DNA from: Acidobacteriaceae bacterium | GTDB taxonomy: Bacteria; Acidobacteriota; Terriglobia; Terriglobales; Acidobacteriaceae | DNA: 64,000 nt | Direction of reading: 5' to 3' | Assembly: GCA_028283625.1 (NCBI GenBank) | Contig: JAPWKG010000031.1 | Span: 1 to 64,000 of the forward strand | In this document: piece after piece, positions 48,249 through 56,854 of the stretch | Position numbering within the stretch: the stretch's first letter is position 1 | Layout: the number at the start of each line of letters is the position of its first letter | Notes under the pieces: model-generated | Told to the model about the DNA's origin: nothing | Database searches by the model: none | Seen by the model: the letters and a program-made list of their open reading frames with translations, nothing else | Program-made: the position numbers and the translations under genes

Positions 48249-48880
48249 GCCTCAAGCCCTCCGTTCCGTCGCGTGCGCAAGTTGATGAGTTGGGGTTTCA
48301 GGGCTGCCAGTGCCCGGTAAAGACGAGATTTTACTGTCGATAACGGGGTACAGGTCAATGTGGCAATTTCATCAAGAGAGAGCTCTTCATGGAAACGCAG
48401 CGAGACGACCTCGCGATAATTCGGCTCCAGCTTCATCAGCACTTCCGCAATCTCAGCGCTGTTCTCGCTTTGGAGGAAAAGTTCGAGCGGGGAGGGACCG
48501 TTGCCTTCGATTTCAAAGGGGCGATCATCCTCATTTGCCTCGCGCATTTCATCGAGCGATGCCATGGTGCGTTTCCGCGAGAGATCGATGACCAGGTTGC
48601 GGGCGATTGTGAAAATCCAGGTGTCGAACCGTGCTTTGCCGTTGTACTGTGAGCCTCGGCGGAGCACGCGCATCCAGACTTCCTGGAAGAGATCTTCGCT
48701 GACCTCGCGGTTGCCGGTGAGGAACATCAGGTAGCGCATCAACCGGTGCTGATAGGTCTCGATCAGGCGATCGAGCAGCTCGGGGTCCTGCTGCTTCAGG
48801 CCACGGGCAATCGCAGCGTTCTCGCGCTGAATCTCGGCGACGGCTGCTGCGGAAAGTGTGGCTGCTGTTCTCATGCTCAT
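48245..48880 (-). CDS. ECF sigma factor heading a three-gene operon
   Basis: The 211-residue sigma factor has region 2 at about residues 37-103 (YQHRLMRYLMFLTGNREVSE, LFQEVWMRVLR, FDTWIFTIARNLVIDLSRK) and region 4 at about 150-200 (LEPNYREVVSLRFHEELSLD, LSTVKSRLYRALAALK). It ends in the start codon of the small membrane-protein gene. There is no classic zinc-binding anti-sigma gene beside it, in contrast to the other two ECF loci of the window. It is divergent from the VWFA gene at 49022. Confidence 0.92.
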   Translation of the reverse strand: MSMRTAATLSAAAVAEIQRENAAIARGLKQQDPELLDRLIETYQHRLMRYLMFLTGNREVSEDLFQEVWMRVLRRGSQYNGKARFDTWIFTIARNLVIDLSRKRTMASLDEMREANEDDRPFEIEGNGPSPLELFLQSENSAEIAEVLMKLEPNYREVVSLRFHEELSLDEIATLTCTPLSTVKSRLYRALAALKPQLINLRTRRNGGLEA

Positions 48881-49021
48881 CAGAAAAGACGCGAAGCCTG
48901 CGGGAAAAGTCTCGCGGAAACTCCGTAATCCTTACAGTTTATCGGCAGAGCGGCCTAAAGCCTACAAATCTTTGAGCGTTAGGGAGGGAACGAAGGCTGT
49001 GTAGCGTGCGTATAGTCCAGC

Positions 49022-49981
49022 ATGCTGCGTCGGATTCTGTTTGCCACCATTTGTCTTGTAGGTTGTGGGCCTGTGCTGCGCGCACAGGAGGGGGGTGGTG
49101 GCTATCGTTTGCGGGTAGACTCCCATCTTGTTGAAACAAATGTCCTTGTGCGCGATTCGCAGGGAAATCTGGTGACGCGGCTGCCGCAGGAGGCCTTTCA
49201 CATTACAGAGGATGGCGCGGAGCAGCAGATTCGTTACTTTGCTAGCCGCCGGGAGCTTCCGCTCAGTGTGGGCATTCTGGTGGACGCCAGCGGCAGCCAG
49301 GAGACGTTCGTCAAGACGCATGAGAAGGAGATTCGACTCTTTCTCAAGAGCATCCTGGAGCCTCGTGACAAGGTGTTTGCGCTCTGTTTTGGCAATCATC
49401 TGCGTTTGACCAGTGACTGGACCTCGGACCCGGACGCCGTGCTGGACGGAATACGGCGTTTCAATAAGGGGGATAGAGATTTTCCGGAGCTCGCAGTGCT
49501 GCCGCAGGGGGACGAGCGAGAGTTGGGGACAGCCCTCTACGATGCGATCTATACGGGGGTGGAGGAGAAGCTGTCCACCGAAACCGGTAGACGCAAGGTG
49601 CTGGTGGTCTTCAGCGACGGCGAGGAGAACTCCAGCGAGCACGATCTGCTGGATGCGATCGAGGCCGCTCAGAATGCGAATGTTCTTGTGTACTCGCTGC
49701 GAAGCGCGGAGCTGCACCATGGTTCCCTGAATGCGCGCAGCCGTTATGGCCAGCGAGCGCTGAATCATCTTGCGGATGAGACCGGAGGAAGCTCGTTTGA
49801 CGTGCAAAGTACGAAGGTGGAGGCGGACTTTGCCTCAATTGCGGCCGACCTGCAATCGATCTACGAGCTGGGGTATTACTCCACGAATAAGGTGCGCGAC
49901 CGTCGTTTCCGTAAAGTGACCATTCAGGTAGAGGGCGAAGGCTATCGCGTGCGTGCGCGCAGCGGGTATACCCCGCGCTAG
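49022..49981 (+). CDS. VWFA-related acidobacterial secreted protein
   Basis: The 319-residue protein has a signal peptide (ATICLVGCGPVLRAQ) and an N-terminal ETNVLVRDSQGNLVTRL segment, typical of the VWFA-related acidobacterial family (TIGR03436). A von Willebrand A fold follows with the MIDAS-like SVGILVDASGSQ and VVFSDGEEN. It closes with RKVTIQVEGEGYRVRARSGY, the standard C-terminal pattern of the family. The family is close to diagnostic of Acidobacteria. The role is unknown but probably adhesion or metal-dependent binding. rlmB follows after 9 bases. Confidence 0.9.
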   Translation: MLRRILFATICLVGCGPVLRAQEGGGGYRLRVDSHLVETNVLVRDSQGNLVTRLPQEAFHITEDGAEQQIRYFASRRELPLSVGILVDASGSQETFVKTHEKEIRLFLKSILEPRDKVFALCFGNHLRLTSDWTSDPDAVLDGIRRFNKGDRDFPELAVLPQGDERELGTALYDAIYTGVEEKLSTETGRRKVLVVFSDGEENSSEHDLLDAIEAAQNANVLVYSLRSAELHHGSLNARSRYGQRALNHLADETGGSSFDVQSTKVEADFASIAADLQSIYELGYYSTNKVRDRRFRKVTIQVEGEGYRVRARSGYTPR

Positions 49982-49990
49982 ACTGATGAG

Positions 49991-50794
49991 ATGGATGTTC
50001 TATACGGCCTGCACCCGGTTGAAGAAGCGCTCCGCGCCGGTGTGCGGCAGATCGATCACGTCAGTGTTGCCCGCGAACGCGAAGCCCGCCGGGACCCGCG
50101 TCTGGATGCGGTGCTGGAGCTTTGCCGTCAGGCTAAGGTGCGCATCAGCACAGAACCGCGGGACCAGCTCACCAAGCACGCCAAGACCGACCAGCATCAG
50201 GGAGTGGTTGCGTTTCTGAAGGAACGCAAGTTCCTGGCGCTGGAGGATCTTCTGGAAGCTGAGCCGGTGAACGGCTCGGGGAACTTCTTCTTCCTGGCAC
50301 TTGATGGGGTTGAGGATCCGCATAATCTGGGAGCCCTGCTGCGTTCGGCCGATGGTGCTGGGATTGACGGCGTTGTGTTGCCGGAGCGGCGCTCTGCGCC
50401 GCTGACCGGAACGGTGGCCAAGAGTGCGGCCGGTGCCAGCGAGCACGCTCGTATTGCCAAGGTCACCAACATGACCCGCGCTTTAGAAGCTATGAAAAAG
50501 CGCAACGTCTGGGTTGTAGGCCTGGACGAGCGCGGTACGCCGGATTACACCGACTTTGACTTCAACCAGAACATCTGTCTGGTGCTGGGCTCAGAGGGAG
50601 CAGGGCTGCATGATCTGGTGAAGAAGACCTGCGACCATCTGCTTCGTATTCCGATGGCGGGCAGCGTCTCATCTCTGAATGTGTCAGTTGCTGGCGCCGT
50701 GGTGATGTATGAAGCGATGCGCCAACGCCGCGGAGAGGCACCGAAGCAGGCTCCGCGCAAGGTGGAGAAGCCTCGCAAAGGGTTGGGATCGTGA
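49991..50794 (+). CDS. rlmB: 23S rRNA (guanosine-2'-O-)-methyltransferase, RlmB/TrmH family
   Basis: The 267-residue SPOUT-fold methyltransferase has an N-terminal substrate-binding domain (MDVLYGLHPVEEALRAG) and the trefoil-knot domain with FLALDGVEDPHNLGALLRSAD, LVLGSEGAGLHDLVKKTCD and IPMAGSVSSLNVSVAGAVVM. These motifs match RlmB, which methylates G2251 of 23S rRNA. A Lys/Pro/Arg tail ends the protein. The stop overlaps the GTG start of the next gene by four bases (50791-50794). Confidence 0.95.
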   Translation: MDVLYGLHPVEEALRAGVRQIDHVSVAREREARRDPRLDAVLELCRQAKVRISTEPRDQLTKHAKTDQHQGVVAFLKERKFLALEDLLEAEPVNGSGNFFFLALDGVEDPHNLGALLRSADGAGIDGVVLPERRSAPLTGTVAKSAAGASEHARIAKVTNMTRALEAMKKRNVWVVGLDERGTPDYTDFDFNQNICLVLGSEGAGLHDLVKKTCDHLLRIPMAGSVSSLNVSVAGAVVMYEAMRQRRGEAPKQAPRKVEKPRKGLGS

Positions 50795-52791
50795 AGAGAA
50801 TTGGATGGTTTGCGGTAGCGATGACCTGTGCCGCCGGAGTGGCCGGGGCGCAGAGCCAGGATGCGGCCAAGCCGCAGGACAGCGGTGCGCAGCCGCAGGT
50901 GCTCTTCCAGAGCCACGGAGATTCGCCGGAGCCGGACTCTGATCGTGCGGTCTTGCCTGCGACGAATCTTCCGGAGGTGACCGACGCGGAGCGCGCCGCG
51001 ATCGCCATTGACGGTTATGATCTGGACGCCCATATTGCCGCTGCGCGCGCTGAGTTTTCCATGCGTGCGCGCGTACAGGTAACGAACAAGGGGGCTGTGC
51101 CGCTGAGCGTCCTGCCGTTGCAGATTTCCTCGGCGTTGCGTTGGGACTCGGCAGCGGTTGTTGGAAGCAACGGTCAGCGACAGACGCTCGCAGTCGCACA
51201 GCATCTGATCGACACCGATGCAGACCATACCGGGAAGGCCAGCGAGGTGGTCCTGAGCCTGCCGTATCCGTTGCAGCCCGGAGCCAGCCTGTCGCTGGAT
51301 GTGTTGTACAGCGGCTTGATTGCGCCGAACGCCGAACGGCTGGTCCGTATCGGCGCGAGCCCCGATCAGGCGGCAAATGCTGACTGGGATTCCATCTCTG
51401 CCAAAGGGGTGCGGTTGCGCGGTTTCGGCAATGTGCTCTGGTATCCGGTGGCCTCCGTGCCGCTCTTTCTCGGAGACGGCAATAAGTTATTTGAAGCCGT
51501 GGGAGGAAGCCGGTTAGCAAACGAACACGCAACTGCAAAGCTTCGTCTGGCGTATGAGTACACGGGAGCAGCCCCGCAGCAGGCATTCTTCTGCGGACGT
51601 GCTGCCGGTTTCACAACGCAGACCGATGACGCAACGGACCACGACGCCGTGAGCGGTGGCGTGGCGACGGTAGAGTGGTCGCAGCAGACGATTGGATTTC
51701 GTGAGCCGAGCCTCTTCGTCGTTACGGAGAAGGCAAAGCCGCTGCTGCAGCAGGACGCTGGACCAGCAGATTTTTCTTCTTCCTCTGCCTCCAGCAGCAC
51801 GGGCAGCCTCGCGGCTCCGGTGACGGTGAACGTTGCGGGTGGAGATGAGTCGGTCTTCCCTCGGCTGCACGATGAGTTCGCCTCGGTTGCGCCGATGATG
51901 ACGGAGTGGCTGGGCTCGCATCCTACACAGGCGTTGCAGGTCGTCAATCAGTCTGGGCAGCCGTTTGAAGACCAGACGCTTCTGTTAGCGCCGATCGATT
52001 CGCTTGCCTCGTCGGAGGCGGGTGGTGCGATTGCTCATGCGCTATCGCACGCCTGGATCATGACCGGTCAACCGTGGATTGATGAAGGGCTGGGACAGTT
52101 CTTCGCTCTTGAGTGGGCGGAGCGGGAGCAGGGCCGAGACGCAGCCACGACGTTGATGGAGTCTTTAGTGCAGCCACTGTCGCTAGGCGAGCCGTCCTTT
52201 GAGGATGCTGATGCCGTTGCCAAGGCTGGCCCGGGACAGCCACTGATTGCTGCACGGGATGAAATGTTTTATCGCCGTAAGGCTGCTGCGGTGTGGTGGA
52301 TGCTCCGCGATCTGGCGGGAGAGGCTGAGTTGAAGGCTGCGCTGACGGCCTGGCGCAGTGAACCGCACAAGGGCGATGCGCGTGAGGTTGCGCTGAGCCT
52401 TCAGAAAGCCATTGAAGCTGCAACGCACAAGGAGTTTGGCTGGTTTTTCCAGGACTGGGTACTGCGGGATGTGGGCTTGCCTGATCTGGTGATCGACAAC
52501 GTTACCCCACGCCCTCTGCCCGCCGGGCAGGGACACTCGAACGGTTGGCTTGTGGCAGTCACGGTGAAGAATAACGGAGCGGCAGCGGCTGAGGTGCCGA
52601 TGGTTGTGCGTTCTGGCACCTTCAGCGTTACGCGCAGAATCCGGATTGCCGGTTTCTCCTCAACCACTGAGCGCGTGCTGGTAGAAAGTGCCCCCACCGA
52701 AGTGGTGGTGAACGATGGCAGCGTACCGGAGGTTTCCACGGCGATGCACTCTCGTGCATTGTCGATCAAGACCGACACGCCGCTGCACTAA
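50791..52791 (+). CDS. Exported M1-like aminopeptidase homologue with defective active site
   Basis: The 666-residue protein begins with GTG 50791 and a signal peptide ending near GVAGAQ. The first half is beta-rich, like the N-terminal saddle of M1 peptidases. At residues 416-440 the sequence reads AHALSHAWIM then WIDEGLGQFFALEW. The usual M1 HExxHxW-x18-E pattern is therefore changed: the zinc helix has H-A-L-S-H, with the catalytic Glu replaced by Ala. The distal zinc-ligand Glu (DEG) remains. A C-terminal beta domain follows. It may bind peptides or zinc without cleaving. It is coupled to rlmB by a four-base overlap and convergent with the AsmA-like gene, with overlapping stops. Confidence 0.75.
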   Translation: MKRIGWFAVAMTCAAGVAGAQSQDAAKPQDSGAQPQVLFQSHGDSPEPDSDRAVLPATNLPEVTDAERAAIAIDGYDLDAHIAAARAEFSMRARVQVTNKGAVPLSVLPLQISSALRWDSAAVVGSNGQRQTLAVAQHLIDTDADHTGKASEVVLSLPYPLQPGASLSLDVLYSGLIAPNAERLVRIGASPDQAANADWDSISAKGVRLRGFGNVLWYPVASVPLFLGDGNKLFEAVGGSRLANEHATAKLRLAYEYTGAAPQQAFFCGRAAGFTTQTDDATDHDAVSGGVATVEWSQQTIGFREPSLFVVTEKAKPLLQQDAGPADFSSSSASSSTGSLAAPVTVNVAGGDESVFPRLHDEFASVAPMMTEWLGSHPTQALQVVNQSGQPFEDQTLLLAPIDSLASSEAGGAIAHALSHAWIMTGQPWIDEGLGQFFALEWAEREQGRDAATTLMESLVQPLSLGEPSFEDADAVAKAGPGQPLIAARDEMFYRRKAAAVWWMLRDLAGEAELKAALTAWRSEPHKGDAREVALSLQKAIEAATHKEFGWFFQDWVLRDVGLPDLVIDNVTPRPLPAGQGHSNGWLVAVTVKNNGAAAAEVPMVVRSGTFSVTRRIRIAGFSSTTERVLVESAPTEVVVNDGSVPEVSTAMHSRALSIKTDTPLH

Positions 52792-54383
52792 CGGCGGCGG
52801 CGTGTGGTGGGTTTGTGCGTTGTGGCTGCAGGAGCCGGTGCGGAGCAGTGTTGTTCAGGCTCCGACCATAGACGCGCGCAGCTCAGGTCGAGGTGCGCTG
52901 TCGCGTTGCCGGAGTGCGCAAGCGTATTCACGGTATCGAAGAGGAAGGGAACCGCTGCCGTGGCCTGCTGGAGCTGCTGGGTGGATGCTGAGCCGGAGGC
53001 GTGCAGACCATAGCCGCAGGCGGAAAGCTGTCCGTTGAGCTGCAGCGATGAGGCATCTTCCAAGCGTACCGCCGTTGGGGCGAGTACAAGTGCGCTCTTG
53101 CAGGCTGGGTCTTCCCCCGCGGCGGTATTCGGGGCCGCGTTGAAGACGAGCGCCTGCGGAGTCTTCGAGCTTGTGGCGGAGAGCGTCACGGTAGCGTTGC
53201 CTGCCCAGGCGGCATCCGCGGAGCGTTCCAGATGAAGAGCCACTGAACCCTCCGGTGCGGCAGTGGCTGGAATGCGCTGGGAGAGCAGCTTTGCCCAGGA
53301 GAAGGCCCAGGGGAGTGGGATGGCGTTGTCGTTGAGCACAAGCGCGGCCGTATCGAGATGGTGCAGATCCACTAGCGGACTTGCGATGCTCAGCGGAGCT
53401 GCATCCGCGTCCGGGATGAGGCAGGCTGCGTTTTGCAGTGTGCTGGTGACGGCATTGAACGTTGCCTGACAGTTGCTGTTGAGATCGAGCATCTGGTCAG
53501 GAACGAAGTCCGCGCGCCGCAACTCATTGACCGTAAGGTGGGTGGATAAGTGGGCGTTGTTCAGGTGGCCCACGAGAGCGATATCCAGATGCAGACGACC
53601 GCGCCAATTTGCGTCTTCGCCGGTGAGCAGGCGGCTGGCTTCCCCCAGCTGAACGTCATGCCAGGTGGCCTTCAGGTCGACAGGGACTTCGCCAAGCTGA
53701 TCTGCGCGCTCAAAGGCTCCTTCGATACGCAGTGTTCCGGGGTCGGAGACGCCGGTGTCGGTTCGAGCCGGCTGCGCTTCCACGCGGACGCGCCACTGGT
53801 TCGGCTCCGGCAGCCATAGTGCAAAGTCGGCAGCGGTGAGTGAGTAGGGGGTCTTTTCATCGCCGAGCTTCAGGTTGACGCGTGCGTTGGTGGCTTCAAT
53901 GTAGGGGAAGCGCGGTTCATCGCCTGCGTGCTTCTGGTCGGTCGGTGCAGCCTCCATGCGCGAGGCGTGCATGAGCAGGCTTTCCAGATTCCAGCGTCCA
54001 TCGCCATTGCGCACGATATTCACGCTGGGGTCGATGAAGCGCACGGTCGAGAACTCCACCTGGCGACGCCAGAGCGAGGCAACGCGTAGTGTGGCTTCGA
54101 CGGTATCGCCCCGGATGATGGGCTCGTTGCCGAAGGCCGGGTCTTCGTTCACCACGATGTACTTGAGGGTGAAGCCGGGCATGGGCAACAGATGCAGTGA
54201 CGCGCTTTCTATATGCACAGGGCGGCCGAGACTGGCGCTAATACTGGTAACGATGCGGCGTTGCAGGCGGCTGACGTTCATCAGCGGCGGTGTCAGCGCA
54301 AGCAGCAACACAAGCAGCACCGCTCCTGCAATGAACAGGATGCGGCGGCGCTTCGTAGGAGAAGTGAAGGTCGGTTCAGCCAT
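52788..54383 (-). CDS. AsmA-family envelope protein
   Basis: The 531-residue protein starts from ATG 54383 (MAEPTFTSPTKRRR). One N-terminal transmembrane helix (ILFIAGAVLLVLLLALTPPL) is followed by a periplasmic beta-rich domain with the AsmA-type start GRPVHIESASLHLLPMPGF and VRFIDPSVNIVRNGDGRWN, a hallmark of AsmA/YhdP-like proteins that move lipids between membranes. The C-terminus is Arg-rich. The frame is open to 54659 but reads into the lepB1 stop region, so the shorter start is better. It ends four bases into the M1-like gene on the other strand. Confidence 0.86.
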   Translation of the reverse strand: MAEPTFTSPTKRRRILFIAGAVLLVLLLALTPPLMNVSRLQRRIVTSISASLGRPVHIESASLHLLPMPGFTLKYIVVNEDPAFGNEPIIRGDTVEATLRVASLWRRQVEFSTVRFIDPSVNIVRNGDGRWNLESLLMHASRMEAAPTDQKHAGDEPRFPYIEATNARVNLKLGDEKTPYSLTAADFALWLPEPNQWRVRVEAQPARTDTGVSDPGTLRIEGAFERADQLGEVPVDLKATWHDVQLGEASRLLTGEDANWRGRLHLDIALVGHLNNAHLSTHLTVNELRRADFVPDQMLDLNSNCQATFNAVTSTLQNAACLIPDADAAPLSIASPLVDLHHLDTAALVLNDNAIPLPWAFSWAKLLSQRIPATAAPEGSVALHLERSADAAWAGNATVTLSATSSKTPQALVFNAAPNTAAGEDPACKSALVLAPTAVRLEDASSLQLNGQLSACGYGLHASGSASTQQLQQATAAVPFLFDTVNTLAHSGNATAHLDLSCARLWSEPEQHCSAPAPAATTHKPTTRRRR

Positions 54384-54402
54384 CAGGTTGTATCTGGTCT
54401 TG

Positions 54403-55248
54403 CTAGCGGATGACGTGGAGCGTGCGGCTCCAGCGCGTGCCGTCAAAGATGTGTACGAGAACGTGGAACATAAAGCTGATGCGATCGCCCATGGACGTTT
54501 TGTCTTCCTGATCTGTCGGGGTCTTGAAGGACCAATAGACGAACAGGGGGCGACCCATGATGTTTTCCTGGGGAACGAATCCCCAGTAGCGGCTGTCCAG
54601 GCTCTCGGTGCGGTTGTCGCCCATGGCGAAGATTTTGCCTGGGGGAACGACGAGGTCATCGCCTTGAATGCTCTGCGGCAGTTCCTGCCGCCAGAGCTCC
54701 GTCAACTGCTCGTCCGGTTGCGGAGCAATTGCAGGGAAGTCGTCGCGATACGGGTTGTAGGCGTGTGCGAAGTCACCGTCATCGCTGGGCATCTGGGCGT
54801 AGGGTTCGTTTTGCGCAACGCCGTTGACGTAAACAATGCCGTGACGAAGATGAATGTGATCGCCGGGAATGCCGATCGCACGTTTCACCAGAATCAGGTC
54901 CGGTGACTCAGGGTTGGGTTTCAGGAAAACAATGACATCGCCACGCTTTACCGGGCGATAGTGCACCAGAGGCATCCATTTGGAGGCCGGAGACAGCGAG
55001 ATGCGATCAACCACTACGTGATCGCCTACCAGCAGCGTCTTCTCCATGGAGGGAGAAGGAATCATGAAGTTCTGGAAGACAAAGCCCATCACAAACAGGC
55101 CCACCACAAGCACCGTGCAGATGGACGCAAGCGCTTCAAGCGGCGTTTCCTGCGGTTCAGAAGACTTGCCGGAGGTGGGGGCGGTGTTGGTTGTGGAGCC
55201 GCTGGGGTCCAAGCGGTCGACGGCATCCTGATGTTCGTGCTGGCTCAA
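54403..55248 (-). CDS. lepB: Signal peptidase I (first copy)
   Basis: This 281-residue membrane protease is taken from TTG 55248, with GGAG 5 bases upstream; GTG 55305 is an alternative. A long polar N-terminal stretch precedes one helix (LASICTVLVVGLFVMGFVF). The catalytic Ser is in MIPSPSMEKTLLVGDH and the Lys is in LILVKRAIGIPGDHIHL. GDNRTESLDSRYWGFV is the third S26 motif. It cleaves signal peptides at the outer face of the inner membrane. It lies downstream of a second lepB and rnc in a likely operon. Confidence 0.92.
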   Translation of the reverse strand: MSQHEHQDAVDRLDPSGSTTNTAPTSGKSSEPQETPLEALASICTVLVVGLFVMGFVFQNFMIPSPSMEKTLLVGDHVVVDRISLSPASKWMPLVHYRPVKRGDVIVFLKPNPESPDLILVKRAIGIPGDHIHLRHGIVYVNGVAQNEPYAQMPSDDGDFAHAYNPYRDDFPAIAPQPDEQLTELWRQELPQSIQGDDLVVPPGKIFAMGDNRTESLDSRYWGFVPQENIMGRPLFVYWSFKTPTDQEDKTSMGDRISFMFHVLVHIFDGTRWSRTLHVIR

Positions 55249-55311
55249 CGGGTCTCCTGCGCAGTCGGGAAAGAGGTGCTTCTGCCTTAGCAGTGTATCG
55301 CGCACAGGCGT

Positions 55312-55998
55312 TCAGCGCAGGCGGCGAAATCCTGCCCACAGACCGCGCAACCGGGAGAGGAGGCTCCCCCTGTGTTCCGTGGCAGTGGAGAGGTAGACCA
55401 CCGCAGGCTCTGCAAGCAGGGCGTTGCGCGAGACAAACCCCCAGTAGCGGCTGTCTTCGCTCTCATTCCGGTTGTCTCCCAGCATGAAGTATTGTCCGGC
55501 TGGAACGACGATTTCTCCGGTGCGCGCGCTGGTGCGCAGCGTGCGCCACCAGACCGGGTCGACGTTAGGGTCGATCGAGCGCAGGAAGGGAAAGTCATCG
55601 CGGAAAGGCTCCAGAGGAGCGGGAGAGTAGAACGCATAACTTTCCGGCAGGGTCTGTCCGTTGATCAGTACGTGGCCGTTGTGCAGGCGAAGATGGTCTC
55701 CGGGAAGACCGACGATGCGCTTGACGAGGTCTTTTCCGGGGTCAGGAGGGAAGATAAAGACCGCCAGATCGCCACGCCGAATCGTTGTCCGGGGTAACAA
55801 CCTGCTCCAGAGGCCTTCCTGCGCAAAAGCCTGCTTGTTGCCGAAGACGAAGTCGCCCACGCGCATGGTCGGCTGCATGGAGACCGACGGGATACGAATG
55901 GGCTGGATTACGAAGGTCATGACGAAGCTGGCCACCACCAGAAGCTCCAGCAGTGTGCGGAAAACTTCAGCAACGTGCGGGCGGTGGGGATGCTTCAT
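55312..55998 (-). CDS. lepB: Signal peptidase I (second copy)
   Basis: The 228-residue enzyme has a short N-terminus and one transmembrane helix (LLELLVVASFVMTFVIQ). The catalytic Ser lies in IRIPSVSMQPTMRVGD and the Lys in DLVKRIVGLPGDHLRL, with GDNRNESEDSRYWGFV near the end. It differs from the neighbour copy in its shorter N-terminus. It overlaps the rnc stop region by four bases (ATGA at 55995-55998), so rnc, this lepB and the other lepB are likely co-transcribed. Its C-terminal tail is basic. Confidence 0.93.
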   Translation of the reverse strand: MKHPHRPHVAEVFRTLLELLVVASFVMTFVIQPIRIPSVSMQPTMRVGDFVFGNKQAFAQEGLWSRLLPRTTIRRGDLAVFIFPPDPGKDLVKRIVGLPGDHLRLHNGHVLINGQTLPESYAFYSPAPLEPFRDDFPFLRSIDPNVDPVWWRTLRTSARTGEIVVPAGQYFMLGDNRNESEDSRYWGFVSRNALLAEPAVVYLSTATEHRGSLLSRLRGLWAGFRRLR

Positions 55999-56813
55999 GG
56001 TCTGCCGGTCTTACGCTGCTGCGGCCAGTTTTCCAGAGCCAGTTTCGCCGCGCTTTGTTGCGCATCGCGTTTGCTTGTTCCTTCAGCCTCAGCCAGGCGC
56101 TGCGAGTGGCCTTCGGCTTCAAGCTCAACCGCGACGGTGAACAGGCGCGCATGGGCAGGTCCGCTCTGAGCGACATCGAGGTAGCGCAGGCGCCCGGCGT
56201 TTTCCGCCTGTACGCGCTCCTGCAGAACGGTCTTGGCGTCACGCAGGGCGCCGTGCGGGCCTGCGGCGGCAAACGCTGCCTGAATCTCCTGCAACTCCGG
56301 TTCGATGAGCAGGGTCTCTGCGAGCGCGCGAACTGCCAGAAGGCCATCTTCGCCGTGGCGTCTTGCGTCGAGATACATGGCTGCAAGCACGGCTTCTGCG
56401 GCGTTGGCCGCCAGAGCGGGACGCTCGCGGGCACCGCTGGTCTCCGCGGATTTGCCCAGAAGCAGATGCTGGCTGAGGCCCAGCGCCTTGCCAAACTCCG
56501 CCATACGCTTACGGCTGACGAGAGCGGCTCGGATACGGGTCAGCTCTCCCTCATTGCGATCCGGAAAGTGCTCGCAGAGCAGCTCAGAGACCACGAGACC
56601 CAGTACCGCATCGCCCAGAAACTCCAGCTGCTCGTTGTCGGAGCCGGGAGGATTCGGTTCGTTGTGGTCGAAGTCGCCGCGCTCTTCGTAGCCGTAGGAG
56701 CTATGGGTCAGCGCAAGCTGCAGCAGCGCAGGGGAACGGAACCGGTATCCCAGTTGGTCTTCGAGCCCGGAAGCTCCCTGCGTTCTTTTGTTCTTGCGCT
56801 GCCTTGTACTCAT
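55995..56813 (-). CDS. rnc: Ribonuclease III
   Basis: The 272-residue endonuclease has an N-terminal RNase III domain with the signature DNEQLEFLGDAVLGLVVSEL (about residues 57-76), where Glu and Asp residues bind magnesium. A double-stranded-RNA-binding domain near residues 186-258 has DAKTVLQERVQAENAGRLR and SKRDAQQSAAKLALENW. It processes rRNA and other structured RNA. The first 20 residues are a basic extension. It is the first gene of rnc-lepB-lepB. Confidence 0.95.
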   Translation of the reverse strand: MSTRQRKNKRTQGASGLEDQLGYRFRSPALLQLALTHSSYGYEERGDFDHNEPNPPGSDNEQLEFLGDAVLGLVVSELLCEHFPDRNEGELTRIRAALVSRKRMAEFGKALGLSQHLLLGKSAETSGARERPALAANAAEAVLAAMYLDARRHGEDGLLAVRALAETLLIEPELQEIQAAFAAAGPHGALRDAKTVLQERVQAENAGRLRYLDVAQSGPAHARLFTVAVELEAEGHSQRLAEAEGTSKRDAQQSAAKLALENWPQQRKTGRP

Positions 56814-56854
56814 GTCTGCCCTCCCATGATGACCCAGAAGGCTGTGCGATGCGT

